Source of the DNA: Beduinella massiliensis
GTDB taxonomy: Bacteria; Bacillota; Clostridia; Christensenellales; Aristaeellaceae
Length of the DNA stretch: 64,000 nucleotides
Direction: 5' to 3'
NCBI RefSeq assembly: GCF_900199405.1
Contig: NZ_LT963430.1
Coordinates: 1,953,605-2,017,604, forward strand
Shown here: positions 17,228 to 25,043 of the stretch, piece after piece
How the letters are laid out: each line of letters begins with the position of its first letter
How positions within the stretch are numbered: the first letter of the stretch is position 1
Program-made: the position numbers and the translations under genes
Notes under the pieces: generated by a model
Seen by the model: the letters and a program-made list of their open reading frames with translations, nothing else
Database searches by the model: none
What the model was told of the DNA's origin: nothing

Positions 17228-18087
17228 ATTTGTACATACCCTTTAATTCTGCCAACGGCGACCGACGGTACAGCGCAGATGATTTCGCGGCCCTGTTCTC
17301 CTCGCTGCTCGGCGACGGCGTGCTGCTTTCGTCGCTCGATGCGCTGCAGGTGATCGCCTCGGGCGATTGGGGCATCGCCATAAAGCCCGGCAGGTGTATC
17401 ATACGCGGGAGAATAGGCGTCAACACGACGCAGGCTAATTTGACGCTGGCCCCAGCGGCAACGGGGAACCCGCGCATTGACCGGGTGGTGCTGAGATGCG
17501 ATTACATCAATCGAAAAATCACCGAGATGGTAATACAGGGGACACCGGCGATCTCGCCCGTTGCGCCGACGCTACGCAACGATTCAGAGGCCGTGGACTT
17601 GCCACTGGCGCGCATTACGATAAAACCGACCGACGCGAGTGTTGCGCAGCAGATGATCGTAGACGAGCGAAAATTTTCGCAGTCCGCCGCACCGCTGGAC
17701 ACGGACGCGCTGTTTGCACAATGGGACGATGCATTTGAAACGTGGTTCGAGAGCGTGCGGGGCACGCTGTCGGGCGACGCGGCCGGGAATCTCGCTCAAA
17801 AAATCATGGGGTGCATATACGAGGTATCCCGCGAGACAATCAACGTTCCGGCGGCGGGTTGGACGGTAAATGCGCAGGGGGCGTACGAAAAAACTGTGTC
17901 GTTGACCGGAACGGTCGCGAACAGCGCGACGCAGAGGGTGCGGTTCGCCGTACAGGGAGAGCAAATCGGCAAGGTGTTGCTGTCGGGGTGCCGGGTGGAC
18001 ACCGACGGTCAACTGACCATTATTTGTTTGTCCGCCCCGACGTCGGACTTCGCGCTTGCGACGATTATCGAGGATGTGAGGCAATGA
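17224..18087 (+). CDS. Baseplate / upper receptor-binding protein
   Basis: 287 residues. The N-terminal 150 residues (INPFxx-like start, YSADDFAALFSSLLGDGV, then GNPRIDRVVLRCDYINRKI) resemble the BppU-type baseplate domain. A C-terminal beta-rich segment may bind a host ligand or the next fibre. It overlaps both neighbours by four bases (ATGA), so the tail-tip genes are translated as a set. Confidence 0.7.
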   Translation: MNLYIPFNSANGDRRYSADDFAALFSSLLGDGVLLSSLDALQVIASGDWGIAIKPGRCIIRGRIGVNTTQANLTLAPAATGNPRIDRVVLRCDYINRKITEMVIQGTPAISPVAPTLRNDSEAVDLPLARITIKPTDASVAQQMIVDERKFSQSAAPLDTDALFAQWDDAFETWFESVRGTLSGDAAGNLAQKIMGCIYEVSRETINVPAAGWTVNAQGAYEKTVSLTGTVANSATQRVRFAVQGEQIGKVLLSGCRVDTDGQLTIICLSAPTSDFALATIIEDVRQ

Positions 18088-19415
18088 GCGTGTTTTGTTA
18101 TCAAGATGGAGGCAGCGCGACTGTCACGGCGTGCACGGCGGTGACGGCGCTGTCGCTGTCCGCGAACAACGTGGGCTTCGGGGCGAGCGTGACGCTTTCC
18201 TGGTCAGGGGCTGCGGGCGGCGCGGGCAACCCTATTCGTGGGTACGAGGTGTACCGGGACGGCGTACTGCTCACGACGGTCTTTGACGGAACGAGTTGCA
18301 CGGTTACGTCGCCCACGAGCAACGGCAGCTACAAGTACACCGTCAAGGCGCTGGGCAGGATTCCGGGCTTCGACGCGCCGGTGAGCACGGCGAGTGCGAC
18401 GCTGACGAGTATCGTCACCGCGCCGACGGCACCAACATCTATCTGGCTATCGGCTTATGATGTACGAATCGGTAAGACTGTTACATTGTCGTGGAGTGGG
18501 GCGAAGGCCGGTACGAATAATCCTATTGCAAGATACGATGTTTACCTGGCTAACACTTGGACCCTACTTACAAGCACAACCAGCACGAGTATTTCGGTTA
18601 CAGCATCAAGCGCTGTCGGCGGACAATACGCCTACTCGGTAGTTACCGTTGGCGCTGTACCAGGAACATGGTCTGCTGGTTCCGGCGCAGTCACGCTGAC
18701 CGCGCACGGGGTGGAATACAGCGACGTGTATTTTACGTCCAACACGACGTGGACGATCCCCGCGTGGGCGGAGAAGCTGATCGTCACCTGCATCGGCGGC
18801 GGGGGCGGCGCTGCGTCGGCGGGCTATGACTACGGCGGGAGCTACACAACGCCGGGCGGCGGCGGAGCGGGCGCGTCGGGCGAGAAAAAGGACGCGACGT
18901 TTGGCGCTGGCCAATTTACGCCCGGCGCGGCGGTGGCTGTTACGGTGGGCGCTGCTGGTACCGGCGCAACCTACGCGCCATCCGGCGGCGGAAATGGCGG
19001 AGCGAGCTCGTTCGGCTCGCTGCTCACCGCTCGCGGCGGCGGCGCGGGACATCCGGGCGGGAGCACGAACGCCACCTATCCCGACGGGGGTCGTGGCGGT
19101 GACGGCGGCATATGCGGCGCGGGCGGCGGGTATGGCCGAAATGGAAAAAACAGCAGCAACGTCGGCAGCCAGGGTGCTGACGGCACGAGCTGGTCGATGC
19201 CCGCGAGCGACGCGGCCTACTACGTTTTTAACGACACCTCGACCGGCAGGAGGCTCGGGCGCGGCGGCAAGGGCGGCGGCGGGACAAACGGAGGCAACGG
19301 GCCATATGGCAACGACAGCCTGCCCGGCACGCGCTACGGTCAGGGCGGCGACGGCAACATGGGCGCGGGCACGGCGGGCATCGTGGCCGTGCGTGTTGGA
19401 CGATACCTGAGCTAA
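18084..19415 (+). CDS. Tail fibre with two FN3 domains and a glycine-rich tip
   Basis: 443 residues from the ATG overlapping the previous stop. Residues about 10-110 and 113-210 are two fibronectin-III-like repeats, both with TLSWSGA motifs. Residues 215-443 form an aromatic-edge then glycine-rich domain (repeated GGGG, GGRGGDGG, GGKGGGG), like polyglycine-rich phage adhesin tips. The second FN3 repeat is coded in AT-richer DNA than the first, pointing to domain shuffling. Likely a host-range determinant. Confidence 0.78.
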   Translation: MSVFCYQDGGSATVTACTAVTALSLSANNVGFGASVTLSWSGAAGGAGNPIRGYEVYRDGVLLTTVFDGTSCTVTSPTSNGSYKYTVKALGRIPGFDAPVSTASATLTSIVTAPTAPTSIWLSAYDVRIGKTVTLSWSGAKAGTNNPIARYDVYLANTWTLLTSTTSTSISVTASSAVGGQYAYSVVTVGAVPGTWSAGSGAVTLTAHGVEYSDVYFTSNTTWTIPAWAEKLIVTCIGGGGGAASAGYDYGGSYTTPGGGGAGASGEKKDATFGAGQFTPGAAVAVTVGAAGTGATYAPSGGGNGGASSFGSLLTARGGGAGHPGGSTNATYPDGGRGGDGGICGAGGGYGRNGKNSSNVGSQGADGTSWSMPASDAAYYVFNDTSTGRRLGRGGKGGGGTNGGNGPYGNDSLPGTRYGQGGDGNMGAGTAGIVAVRVGRYLS

Positions 19416-19428
19416 GGGGGGCGAGAGC

Positions 19429-20292
19429 ATGCCGAAATATCTGGACTACGAGGGCCGGAAAAAACTGCGGGCGTGGATCAGGTCGCACTTTCTTGGCAAA
19501 GGCGAGCGCGCCGCCGACGCCGCGCTGCTGGGCGGGAAGCCACCGGAGTATTACGCGGGGCCGGTGAATCTGCTGGGCAACGGGAATTTTTTGCCGATGT
19601 ATCTGGTAAACCAGCGGGGGCAAACGAGCTATAGCGGTAGTGTGTACAACATTGATCGTTGGAGGGCATATCACGCAGAAACAACCGTCAATGTAACGGA
19701 TGATGGAATATCTGTATCTGGAAACCGCTTATATCAAATTGTCCCGCAAAATATCATTGATGCAACAAAAACATACACGCTTGCTGCGATGAAGTCAGAT
19801 GGAACACTTGATATTTGTTGTGCGAAGTTTAGCAGTGGCGCAGATGCTAGCTATGGAACAGCATTGTACACGTCCAACAGCACTTACCTGGTCCGACTTG
19901 ATAGGGGTTATACATGGATATGGGCCGCCCTATACGAGGGTGTATACACCGCCGACACCCTGCCGCCGTATGTGCCCCGCCCGTACAGCGTTGAGCTGGC
20001 GGAGTGCAGGAGATGGTACTTGCCGATGGATGCATCACAATGGTATGAGGCAAAGAGGCTGCACGGCGACAACCCGAGAATCGAGGTGCCCGGATCGTTT
20101 ACTCGCGCCCCTACACTGATCGGGACGCCCAAAATGTATCTTGACGATGGCGTATGGCACGACATGACGCCAGGGGGCATCTCGTTGTTGCCGGATAGAT
20201 GCGTGTTTAGGTTGGGGGGTTATGACAGCCTTACAACGCACGGACAATCGTACATCGTGACCGGCCTGAGCGGCGTATCATGCGAACTATAA
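19429..20292 (+). CDS. Phage receptor-binding / tail fibre protein
   Basis: 287 residues, GGGGGGCGAG upstream. The first 50 residues (YLDYEGRKKLRAWIRSHFLG, AALLGGKPPEYYA) look like a fibre attachment region. The remainder is beta-rich with many Tyr and Trp, ending in a carbohydrate-binding-like part. Bases about 19600-19910 are far AT-richer than the flanks, as expected where receptor-binding domains are exchanged. Function inferred from location. Confidence 0.65.
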   Translation: MPKYLDYEGRKKLRAWIRSHFLGKGERAADAALLGGKPPEYYAGPVNLLGNGNFLPMYLVNQRGQTSYSGSVYNIDRWRAYHAETTVNVTDDGISVSGNRLYQIVPQNIIDATKTYTLAAMKSDGTLDICCAKFSSGADASYGTALYTSNSTYLVRLDRGYTWIWAALYEGVYTADTLPPYVPRPYSVELAECRRWYLPMDASQWYEAKRLHGDNPRIEVPGSFTRAPTLIGTPKMYLDDGVWHDMTPGGISLLPDRCVFRLGGYDSLTTHGQSYIVTGLSGVSCEL

Positions 20293-20305
20293 AAGGGGGG
20301 ATAGC

Positions 20306-20701
20306 GTGGATATTAAACCATACGGCGTATACGTCAAAATAGACGACGCAGGCCGCATCACGGCCATCAACAGCGATGCGTTTTTGACCGACCTGACCGG
20401 CTGGACAAAAGTTGACGAGGGCTACGATTACCGGTACCACCACGCGCAGGGCAACTATCTGGACGGCCCGCTATACGACGAGCGCGGCGTCTGCCGGTAC
20501 AAACTCGCGGACGGTGCAATAGTACCGCGCACGCGGGAGGAGATCGACGCGGACTACGCGCCGCCACCCGCCCCGCCGAGAACGAACGCGGAGCTTGAGG
20601 CGGAAAACGCGCTGCTCAAAGCGCAGATTCAGGCGGTGAGCGAGCGGGGGGATTTTGTAGAGGATGTCATCGCGGAGATGGCAATGCAGGTCTACCCGTG
20701 A
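20306..20701 (+). CDS. Small tail-fibre-associated protein
   Basis: 131 residues, GGGGGGAT upstream. The first half is beta-rich (YGVYVKIDDAGRITAINSDAF); a Pro-rich linker (APPPAPPR) leads to a short coiled coil (NAELEAENALLKAQIQAV). This arrangement is frequent in Clostridia phages between fibre genes and XkdX-like genes. Exact role unknown. Confidence 0.6.
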   Translation: MDIKPYGVYVKIDDAGRITAINSDAFLTDLTGWTKVDEGYDYRYHHAQGNYLDGPLYDERGVCRYKLADGAIVPRTREEIDADYAPPPAPPRTNAELEAENALLKAQIQAVSERGDFVEDVIAEMAMQVYP

Positions 20702-20775
20702 TTGCGGGTTTAATAGAGGCGGTTCATGAACGCCTGCTATGGGCCATATTACGACACACAGAAGGAGGAATTTTG

Positions 20776-20916
20776 ATGATGGCGATGTTTTTTGCGCAGA
20801 GGGTGATCCTGGGGAAGACCCTGTACGGGGACGTGCCTGCGACGCTGCGGCCGCAGGTGAAGGAGCTGCTTGAAGAGAGCGGCCTGGGCGATCTGGTGGT
20901 CGAGACGGTGGGCTGA
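20776..20916 (+). CDS. CD1375/XkdX-like small phage protein
   Basis: 46 residues from the ATG after AAGGAGGAATTTTG; the frame extends upstream to a GTG at 20698 but the strong ribosome site favours 20776. The pattern FFAQRVILGKTLYGDVPATLRPQVKELLEE resembles the CD1375 family encoded just before phage lysis genes in Clostridia. Function not known. Confidence 0.65.
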   Translation: MMAMFFAQRVILGKTLYGDVPATLRPQVKELLEESGLGDLVVETVG

Positions 20917-20922
20917 CGGGAC

Positions 20923-20945
20923 GGGGCGGGCGTTTCGCCCGCCCC
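20923..20945 (+). terminator. GC-rich hairpin after the tail operon
   Basis: GGGGCGGGCG and CGCCCGCCCC pair perfectly over 10 bp around a TTT loop. The T run after it is short, so termination may be partial, with read-through into the lysis genes. Confidence 0.65.
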
Positions 20946-21046
20946 CTTAATAAGGGAGCAAAGCGACTAGGCCCGAGGACAGCGCAGAGCGCTCCACAGG
21001 GCCGTACCCTGCGCCCGAAGGGGGCAGGGCGTTAAGAGGTGATGGA

Positions 21047-21790
21047 ATGATCGACAGACAGGCTTTTGTACAGGCCGCCGTGGCCCTCGCGCAGCGCACG
21101 CCGCCCATTCCCTACGCGCTGGGTGGGACGACGCCCAAGGGCATGGACTGCCGGGGGCTGGTCGTGTACCTCCTGCGGCAGCTCGGCTGCCCGTCGTACC
21201 GCACGGCGGGCGCGACGAGCATGTGGCGCGACGATTGCGTGGACAAGCGCCCGCTCGCGCAGGCGGATTTGCAGCCCGGCGACCTGCTGTTCATTCGGGA
21301 CGGCGAGGTCAGCGAGCACATGGGCGTCTACTGCGGCGCGCCGGGCTGCGAGGTGGTGCACGCCAGCGCGACGAAGGGGTGCGTGTGCGCCTCGACGCGC
21401 AGGAACGGCTGGACGCACGCGGCGCGGCACCGGCTGGTCGACTACGACGGCGCCGATAGAGAGGATGGGGACGACATGGCGGGGGAATACATCGTGCGCG
21501 CGCAGGGCGGACTTCGCCAGCGCAGGACGCCGGGCGGGACGTACATGCAGATGATCCCGGACGGGACGCGCCTGAGCGTTTCGCAGACGCAGGGCGACTG
21601 GGCGCGAGTGAGCTATAAGGAGCATACGGGCTGGGTGAGCGCGGCGTATCTGGCGGAAGCGGGCGGGGCGGAGACGCCGCAGGCGCCCGAGGATGCGAGC
21701 GGATCGGACGGCGGAGATACGCCGGATAACAGCATGATGCGGGTGCCGCGATCGCTGATCGAGCAGCTTTGCGGGTACTTAAACGACTGA
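21047..21790 (+). CDS. Endolysin: NlpC/P60 peptidase with SH3 domain
   Basis: 247 residues. The NlpC/P60 catalytic Cys is C35 in GMDCRGLV and the His is H91 in SEHMGVYCG. The domain spans about 1-135. From about 145 an SH3b cell-wall-binding domain follows (YIVRAQGGLRQRRTPGGTYMQMI ... GWVSAAYL). It would cut peptidoglycan stem peptides. The last 50 residues are low-complexity. It is paired with the holin 15 bp downstream. No signal peptide is visible, so release depends on the holin. Confidence 0.9.
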   Translation: MIDRQAFVQAAVALAQRTPPIPYALGGTTPKGMDCRGLVVYLLRQLGCPSYRTAGATSMWRDDCVDKRPLAQADLQPGDLLFIRDGEVSEHMGVYCGAPGCEVVHASATKGCVCASTRRNGWTHAARHRLVDYDGADREDGDDMAGEYIVRAQGGLRQRRTPGGTYMQMIPDGTRLSVSQTQGDWARVSYKEHTGWVSAAYLAEAGGAETPQAPEDASGSDGGDTPDNSMMRVPRSLIEQLCGYLND

Positions 21791-21804
21791 GGAGGGACGA
21801 ACCT

Positions 21805-22215
21805 ATGTGGGAAAAAATCGTGAAGGGCGTAGCGGCGGCCGTGGGGGCGGTCGCCGGATTCTGGGGAGGCCTGCCGGTGCTCGTGCAGACGATGGCGGTC
21901 TTCATGGCGGTGGACTACGTGACCGGGCTGATCTGCGCGGCGAAGGGCGTGTCGGGAAAGAGCGAGAACGGCGCGCTGTCGAGCAAGGCGGGCTTTGAAG
22001 GGCTGCTCAAGAAGGGCGTGATGGTGCTGGTGGTGTTCATCGCCTGGCAGCTCGACCAGGCGATGGGGACGGCGGTACTGCACAATGCGGTGGTGTGCTT
22101 CTACGTGGCGAACGAGGGCATCTCCATTCTGGAGAACACGACGCTGCTGGGCGTGAAATGGCCGGAGAAGCTGCGCGATGCGCTGGACGCCATCGGGAAC
22201 GGCGACGAAAAATAA
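21805..22215 (+). CDS. Phage holin (family 4 / TcdE-like)
   Basis: 136 residues from the ATG with GAGGAGGGACG upstream. Three hydrophobic segments (about 5-27, 29-50 and 68-100) and the motifs AVDYVTGLI and ANEGISILEN are typical of Phage_holin_4_1 (TcdE/BhlA-type). It would form membrane lesions to free the endolysin. Unusually, the endolysin gene comes first. Confidence 0.88.
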   Translation: MWEKIVKGVAAAVGAVAGFWGGLPVLVQTMAVFMAVDYVTGLICAAKGVSGKSENGALSSKAGFEGLLKKGVMVLVVFIAWQLDQAMGTAVLHNAVVCFYVANEGISILENTTLLGVKWPEKLRDALDAIGNGDEK

Positions 22216-22389
22216 ATTAGAATAAAGGCAGCGCACTGGAGAGAGGATATTTCTGATGCGCTGCTTTTGTTATTTACTTAAATTTTAAGGATATTTTATT
22301 TACTTTCTTAATATTGAGGTGTATAATGCATTTAATATAGAAAAAGTTCCATCTTACGTTTAATTAAAAACGTGTTGGAAGAAATAATA
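22216..22389. other. AT-rich intergenic region after the holin
   Basis: GC content drops sharply here. The stretch has no credible gene. It contains an ACGTTT-6 nt-AAACGT inverted repeat near 22353-22370 enclosed by TTCCA/TGGAA, which may be a weak terminator or operator. It marks the junction between phage late genes and cargo. Confidence 0.5.
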
Positions 22390-22428
22390 TAGACCACCTT
22401 CAAAATCTATGTTAGAATAATCATAGAT
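22390..22428 (+). promoter_or_regulatory. Cargo-operon promoter with inverted-repeat operator
   Basis: TAGACC (22390-22395), a 17-bp spacer and TAGAAT (22413-22418) form a fair sigma-A promoter. The perfect 7-bp inverted repeat ATCTATG (22405-22411) / CATAGAT (22422-22428) encloses the -10 box, so a dimeric repressor could shut it off. Confidence 0.6.
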
Positions 22429-22450
22429 AAATCCAACGAAGGTGAACAAA

Positions 22451-22903
22451 ATGACGCAAGATGAAGCAAATGGACTTATTCAAGTCCTAAAGAGAATTCT
22501 AGAAACCGGCGTTTGCAAGCTACCTGAACAAGGTAGATATGCTGCTATAGGATTGGAATCAGTTTTTTCATCTAAAGATAAATTCATAATAGACATAAAT
22601 CGAGCGGGGCATATTAATGCTAAAAAATATACTCTTCAGCTGAGATACAAAAAAGAAACGTTTTTACTACGTTTAGATGTGGGAGGCCCTCCGCATACGA
22701 ACCCAGACCTTACTGTTATCCCATGCCCACATCTCCATATATGGCGAGCGGGACAAAAACGCCCAGATGCATGGGCATTTGAAATACCGGTGATTTTTGG
22801 TGATACTGAAGATAAATGCCGGACATTGCTGGACTTTTTACGATATTGTAATACGAATAACATAGAGCAAATAGAAATATATGAGCAAAGAAAGATGGAG
22901 TGA
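22451..22903 (+). CDS. DUF6978-like protein (cargo, first gene of pair)
   Basis: 150 residues; the ATG at 22451 has GAAGGTG at proper distance, better than the GTG at 22442. The sequence (LQLRYKKETFLLRLDVGGPPHTNPD, then HLHIWRAGQ...WAFEIP) resembles the DUF6978 family, which I recall being encoded beside DUF1828/DUF1829 proteins. GC content is far below that of phage late genes. Six bases separate it from the next gene, so the pair is one operon with its own promoter. It may be an antitoxin-like or defence component; function is unproven. Confidence 0.6.
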   Translation: MTQDEANGLIQVLKRILETGVCKLPEQGRYAAIGLESVFSSKDKFIIDINRAGHINAKKYTLQLRYKKETFLLRLDVGGPPHTNPDLTVIPCPHLHIWRAGQKRPDAWAFEIPVIFGDTEDKCRTLLDFLRYCNTNNIEQIEIYEQRKME

Positions 22904-22909
22904 AGTGAA

Positions 22910-23677
22910 ATGAAATCCGTTGAAGACATGGATTTTATATCCGAATATCTTGAGTGGATTAGAAAAAATACCACACAATATAAAATTAATGAATACGTTG
23001 AGATAACGACGCCTTTCCTGGACATACATAACGATCATATACAATTTTATGTAAAGCAAACTTCTGATGGATTTGAACTCACGGATGATGGGTATATTCT
23101 GAGTGATCTTCAAATAAGCGGTTGTGACATTAAATCTTCAAAACGCCAAGAAATGGTGTCTCAGATAGCTGCAACACTAGGCGTAACAATTAAGCAAGAG
23201 GAGATTTGCGCGCATGCCTCGCGCTTTGACATTGCACAAAAGCAACATATAATGATACAAGCAATGCTTAAAATTGGTGATATGTTTATGACATCATCAT
23301 CTCGGGTTAAGGGGTTATTCTTTGAGGAAGTAAGTGAATTCTTAAACGAAAACGATGTTCGCTGCACACGATCAATTATGATAATGGGACATTCGGGTCT
23401 TTCGCATTGTTTCGATTTCGTAATTCCATCCTCAAGAAAAAGTCCGGAAAGAGTTATAACCGCCTTGAATTCACCAACAAAACAAAGCGTTCAAGCGGCC
23501 CTGTTTTCATGGAATGATGTGCAAAAAATTAGGCCAGAAAAAAGTAGGGGTTACATTGTCTTAAATGATGCAAAAAAGACTGTTGGCCAAGAACTTTTAG
23601 CGGCAATCGGTAGTTATGAGTTAACACCCATTCCTTGGAAGAAGAGATTAAATTATATTGCGGAGCTTGCATCCTGA
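22910..23677 (+). CDS. DUF1828/DUF1829 domain protein (cargo, second gene of pair)
   Basis: 255 residues. The N-terminal DUF1828 region is clear (VEITTPFLDIHNDHIQFYVKQ ... GFELTDDGYILSDLQISG). The C-terminal half, with DFVIPSSRKSPERVITALNSP and IVLNDAKKTVGQELLAAIGSY, fits DUF1829. These are widespread in mobile elements and phages with no settled function. Together with the upstream gene it forms a two-gene low-GC operon at the far end of a prophage, a common place for toxin-antitoxin or superinfection-exclusion systems. Confidence 0.7.
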   Translation: MKSVEDMDFISEYLEWIRKNTTQYKINEYVEITTPFLDIHNDHIQFYVKQTSDGFELTDDGYILSDLQISGCDIKSSKRQEMVSQIAATLGVTIKQEEICAHASRFDIAQKQHIMIQAMLKIGDMFMTSSSRVKGLFFEEVSEFLNENDVRCTRSIMIMGHSGLSHCFDFVIPSSRKSPERVITALNSPTKQSVQAALFSWNDVQKIRPEKSRGYIVLNDAKKTVGQELLAAIGSYELTPIPWKKRLNYIAELAS

Positions 23678-23747
23678 TATATTTATATTGAAGATATCGC
23701 GATATTGTGAAACAAGAGATGGCGTAAACAGAATAGACAAATAGACG

Positions 23748-23792
23748 AGGCCCCGGCGGGATGCGATGGACGCGCCCTGCCGGGGCCTTTTT
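23748..23792 (+). terminator. Strong Rho-independent terminator of the cargo operon
   Basis: AGGCCCCGGC and GCCGGGGCCT form a perfect 10-bp GC-rich stem (loop about 21 nt) directly followed by TTTTT. Confidence 0.9.
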
Positions 23793-23899
23793 GATTGCTG
23801 CAAATGACGTTACAGGACATATCACGACGCAAGCGAGCGACTGCGGGAAGTTTTCGACTATGCTATTGGCACCAAATTACAAAGGAAGGTGCCATACAT

Positions 23900-24241
23900 A
23901 TGAAAAACCCCTATGCATCCACGGTATCGCTTGGCGGCAACACATCAAAATGCGGTTACTCCTACCTCGCGTCCTCGGCGACAATTATCGTTGGACTTGA
24001 CACTTTTCCACGCAACGAACTGAACGAGAAGGTTTACAAACCGGTCGCGGCGATTCACCGCACAAAGCCGCACCTGGTTGCCCGTGAAATCGCGCGGGCC
24101 GTGGAAGAAATATGGGAACACGGCGACCGTGAGATGCTGCGGGAAGTGCTGGGGCACAAGGTCATCGACAAGCCCACGCCCGCAGAGCTCATGCGAGCAC
24201 TGGCGAATTACATTGCGGAGGGGGAGAAGATCATTATGTAG
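23900..24241 (+). CDS. Hypothetical protein (113 aa)
   Basis: The ATG at 23900 follows AAAGGAAGGTGCCATACAT; longer in-frame starts lack a ribosome site and run toward the terminator. The N-terminus (NPYASTVSLGGNTSKCGYSYLA) is Ser/Thr-rich; the rest is helical (LVAREIARAVEEIWEHGDREMLREVLGHKV). I do not recognise a family. It is the last gene before the putative attR, so it is likely prophage cargo. Confidence 0.55.
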   Translation: MKNPYASTVSLGGNTSKCGYSYLASSATIIVGLDTFPRNELNEKVYKPVAAIHRTKPHLVAREIARAVEEIWEHGDREMLREVLGHKVIDKPTPAELMRALANYIAEGEKIIM

Positions 24242-24284
24242 TGGTTCGGGAAGTTTTTAGCAAGGGCGCGGTTTAGTTGTTAAT

Positions 24285-24313
24285 TTGACAAACGAAATTA
24301 TGAAGCTTATAAT
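24285..24313 (+). promoter_or_regulatory. Consensus promoter without a following gene
   Basis: TTGACA (24285-24290) and TATAAT (24308-24313) are 17 bp apart, a perfect sigma-A consensus. The -35 TTGACA is mirrored by TGTCAA at 24313-24318 and again at 24321-24326, which could form operator sites. No coding frame of useful size follows. Confidence 0.75.
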
Positions 24314-24319
24314 GTCAAA

Positions 24320-24380
24320 ATGTCAAGCGGATTAATGGTCTTTTTAACCGCCATTTCCATAGTGAAGAACGGCGGTTTAT
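24320..24380 (+). ncRNA. Possible short RNA from the orphan promoter
   Basis: Transcription from the 24285 promoter would run through AACCGCC (24346-24352) and GGCGGTT (24371-24377), a 7-bp hairpin, within 65 nt. The T run after it is weak. No ORF is present, so a small RNA or a phage regulatory transcript is possible. This is inference only. Confidence 0.3.
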
Positions 24381-24484
24381 TGAAAACTAAAGGCGAACAA
24401 AGCTCAAAAAATAACGTTTCTACTGTCTACAAATGGTCTACAACATGCCAAAAAACATAGATAAATCGGCGTTTTGTCATTGAA

Positions 24485-24528
24485 TGGGGTTCAAGAGGCC
24501 GGAGGTTCAAATCCTCTCACCCAGACCA
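24485..24528 (+). tRNA. tRNA-Pro-like 3' half: probable attR of the prophage
   Basis: The sequence has a complete T arm (GGAGG, loop TTCAAAT, CCTCT), a 7-nt acceptor 3' strand CACCCAG, discriminator A and encoded CCA (24526-24528). Upstream, TGGGGT suggests a Pro (GGG) anticodon loop. No D arm or acceptor 5' strand (CTGGGTG expected) precedes it, so it is not a whole gene. A tRNA 3' half at a phage end is the classic footprint of tyrosine-integrase insertion. A tRNA terminator follows directly. Confidence 0.7.
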
Positions 24529-24533
24529 CTAAG

Positions 24534-24571
24534 GGACACCGATATTGATATAATGTTGGTGTTCTTTTTTT
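24534..24571 (+). terminator. Terminator of the interrupted tRNA locus
   Basis: ACACC and GGTGT pair as the core of an imperfect hairpin (GGACACC/GGTGTTC) and are followed by a run of seven T. It lies right after the tRNA 3' end, so it would end the tRNA transcript in the unlysogenised chromosome. Confidence 0.65.
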
Positions 24572-24769
24572 GTGCCCCAAATGGTGAGTTTACTTCATTC
24601 AACAGGCTAAAAAGGTCAATAAAGGTCTGATTATGTACCGTATTTTGCAAGTTTCGTCCTTGCAGGCGTCGCCGTATCATTTTATGCCGCTTTCCTGGTG
24701 ACTGGATTTTCGATAGCCGGGATGCGGCGTCTCTTTTTTGCTCAAAATTTTGCACCCCCCTACGACCGA

Positions 24770-24883
24770 TCGTAACACGGTGTTACGATTGCAATTTGTA
24801 CTCCGTTACGATTGCCCGACCATTCGTTACACTGTGTTACGATAGCCCCCAAATGCCCGAGCGAGCGTTACACAGTGTAAGCG
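24770..24883. repeat. Cluster of imperfect palindromes GTTACAC-N-GTGTTAC
   Basis: Three related palindromes occur in 114 bp: TCGTAACACGGTGTTACGA (24770-24788, perfect about its centre), one at 24824-24843 and one at 24865-24883. A partial copy (CCGTTACGATTGC) lies near 24803. The spacing is irregular. They could be binding sites for a regulator or replication or recombination protein of a former element. They are not a CRISPR array. Confidence 0.7.
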
Positions 24884-25043
24884 ACTGAAGAAGAATTCTA
24901 AATATGAATATAGGGGCCGTTGCAGAAAAAGACCGTAACAAGAAAATGAAAAAAATGGACTGTATCCCGATAAACTGACAATGAAATCAGAGACCTCCTG
25001 TTGTAGAATGTTAAGAAGCAAACTACAACAGGAGGTTTATCGT

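Larger units (their letters stand above)
1..24528. mobile_element. Prophage, right portion (HK97-type siphovirus)
   Basis: A collinear siphophage structural module runs from small middle genes through terminase, head, tail and lysis genes, all on the plus strand except an inverted hicAB pair. The left end, including the integrase and repressor, lies outside the window. The right end is placed at a tRNA-Pro-like 3' half (24485-24528), which would be attR. Head genes are of the HK97 type (protease plus capsid). The long tape measure, Dit and Gp37-like proteins indicate a long non-contractile tail. No sheath gene is seen. The structural genes examined show no frameshifts, so the prophage may be functional. 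Confidence 0.9.

Noticed and set aside
17742-18083. Longer N-terminus for the glycine-rich fibre gene
   Set aside because: It would overlap the preceding baseplate gene by over 340 bp; the ATG at 18084 overlapping its stop is the natural start.
3119-24241. Diversity-generating retroelement acting on the fibre genes
   Set aside because: No reverse transcriptase or template/variable repeat pair is visible in the window.
24770-24883. CRISPR-like array
   Set aside because: Repeats are palindromic, diverged and unevenly spaced, with no cas genes.
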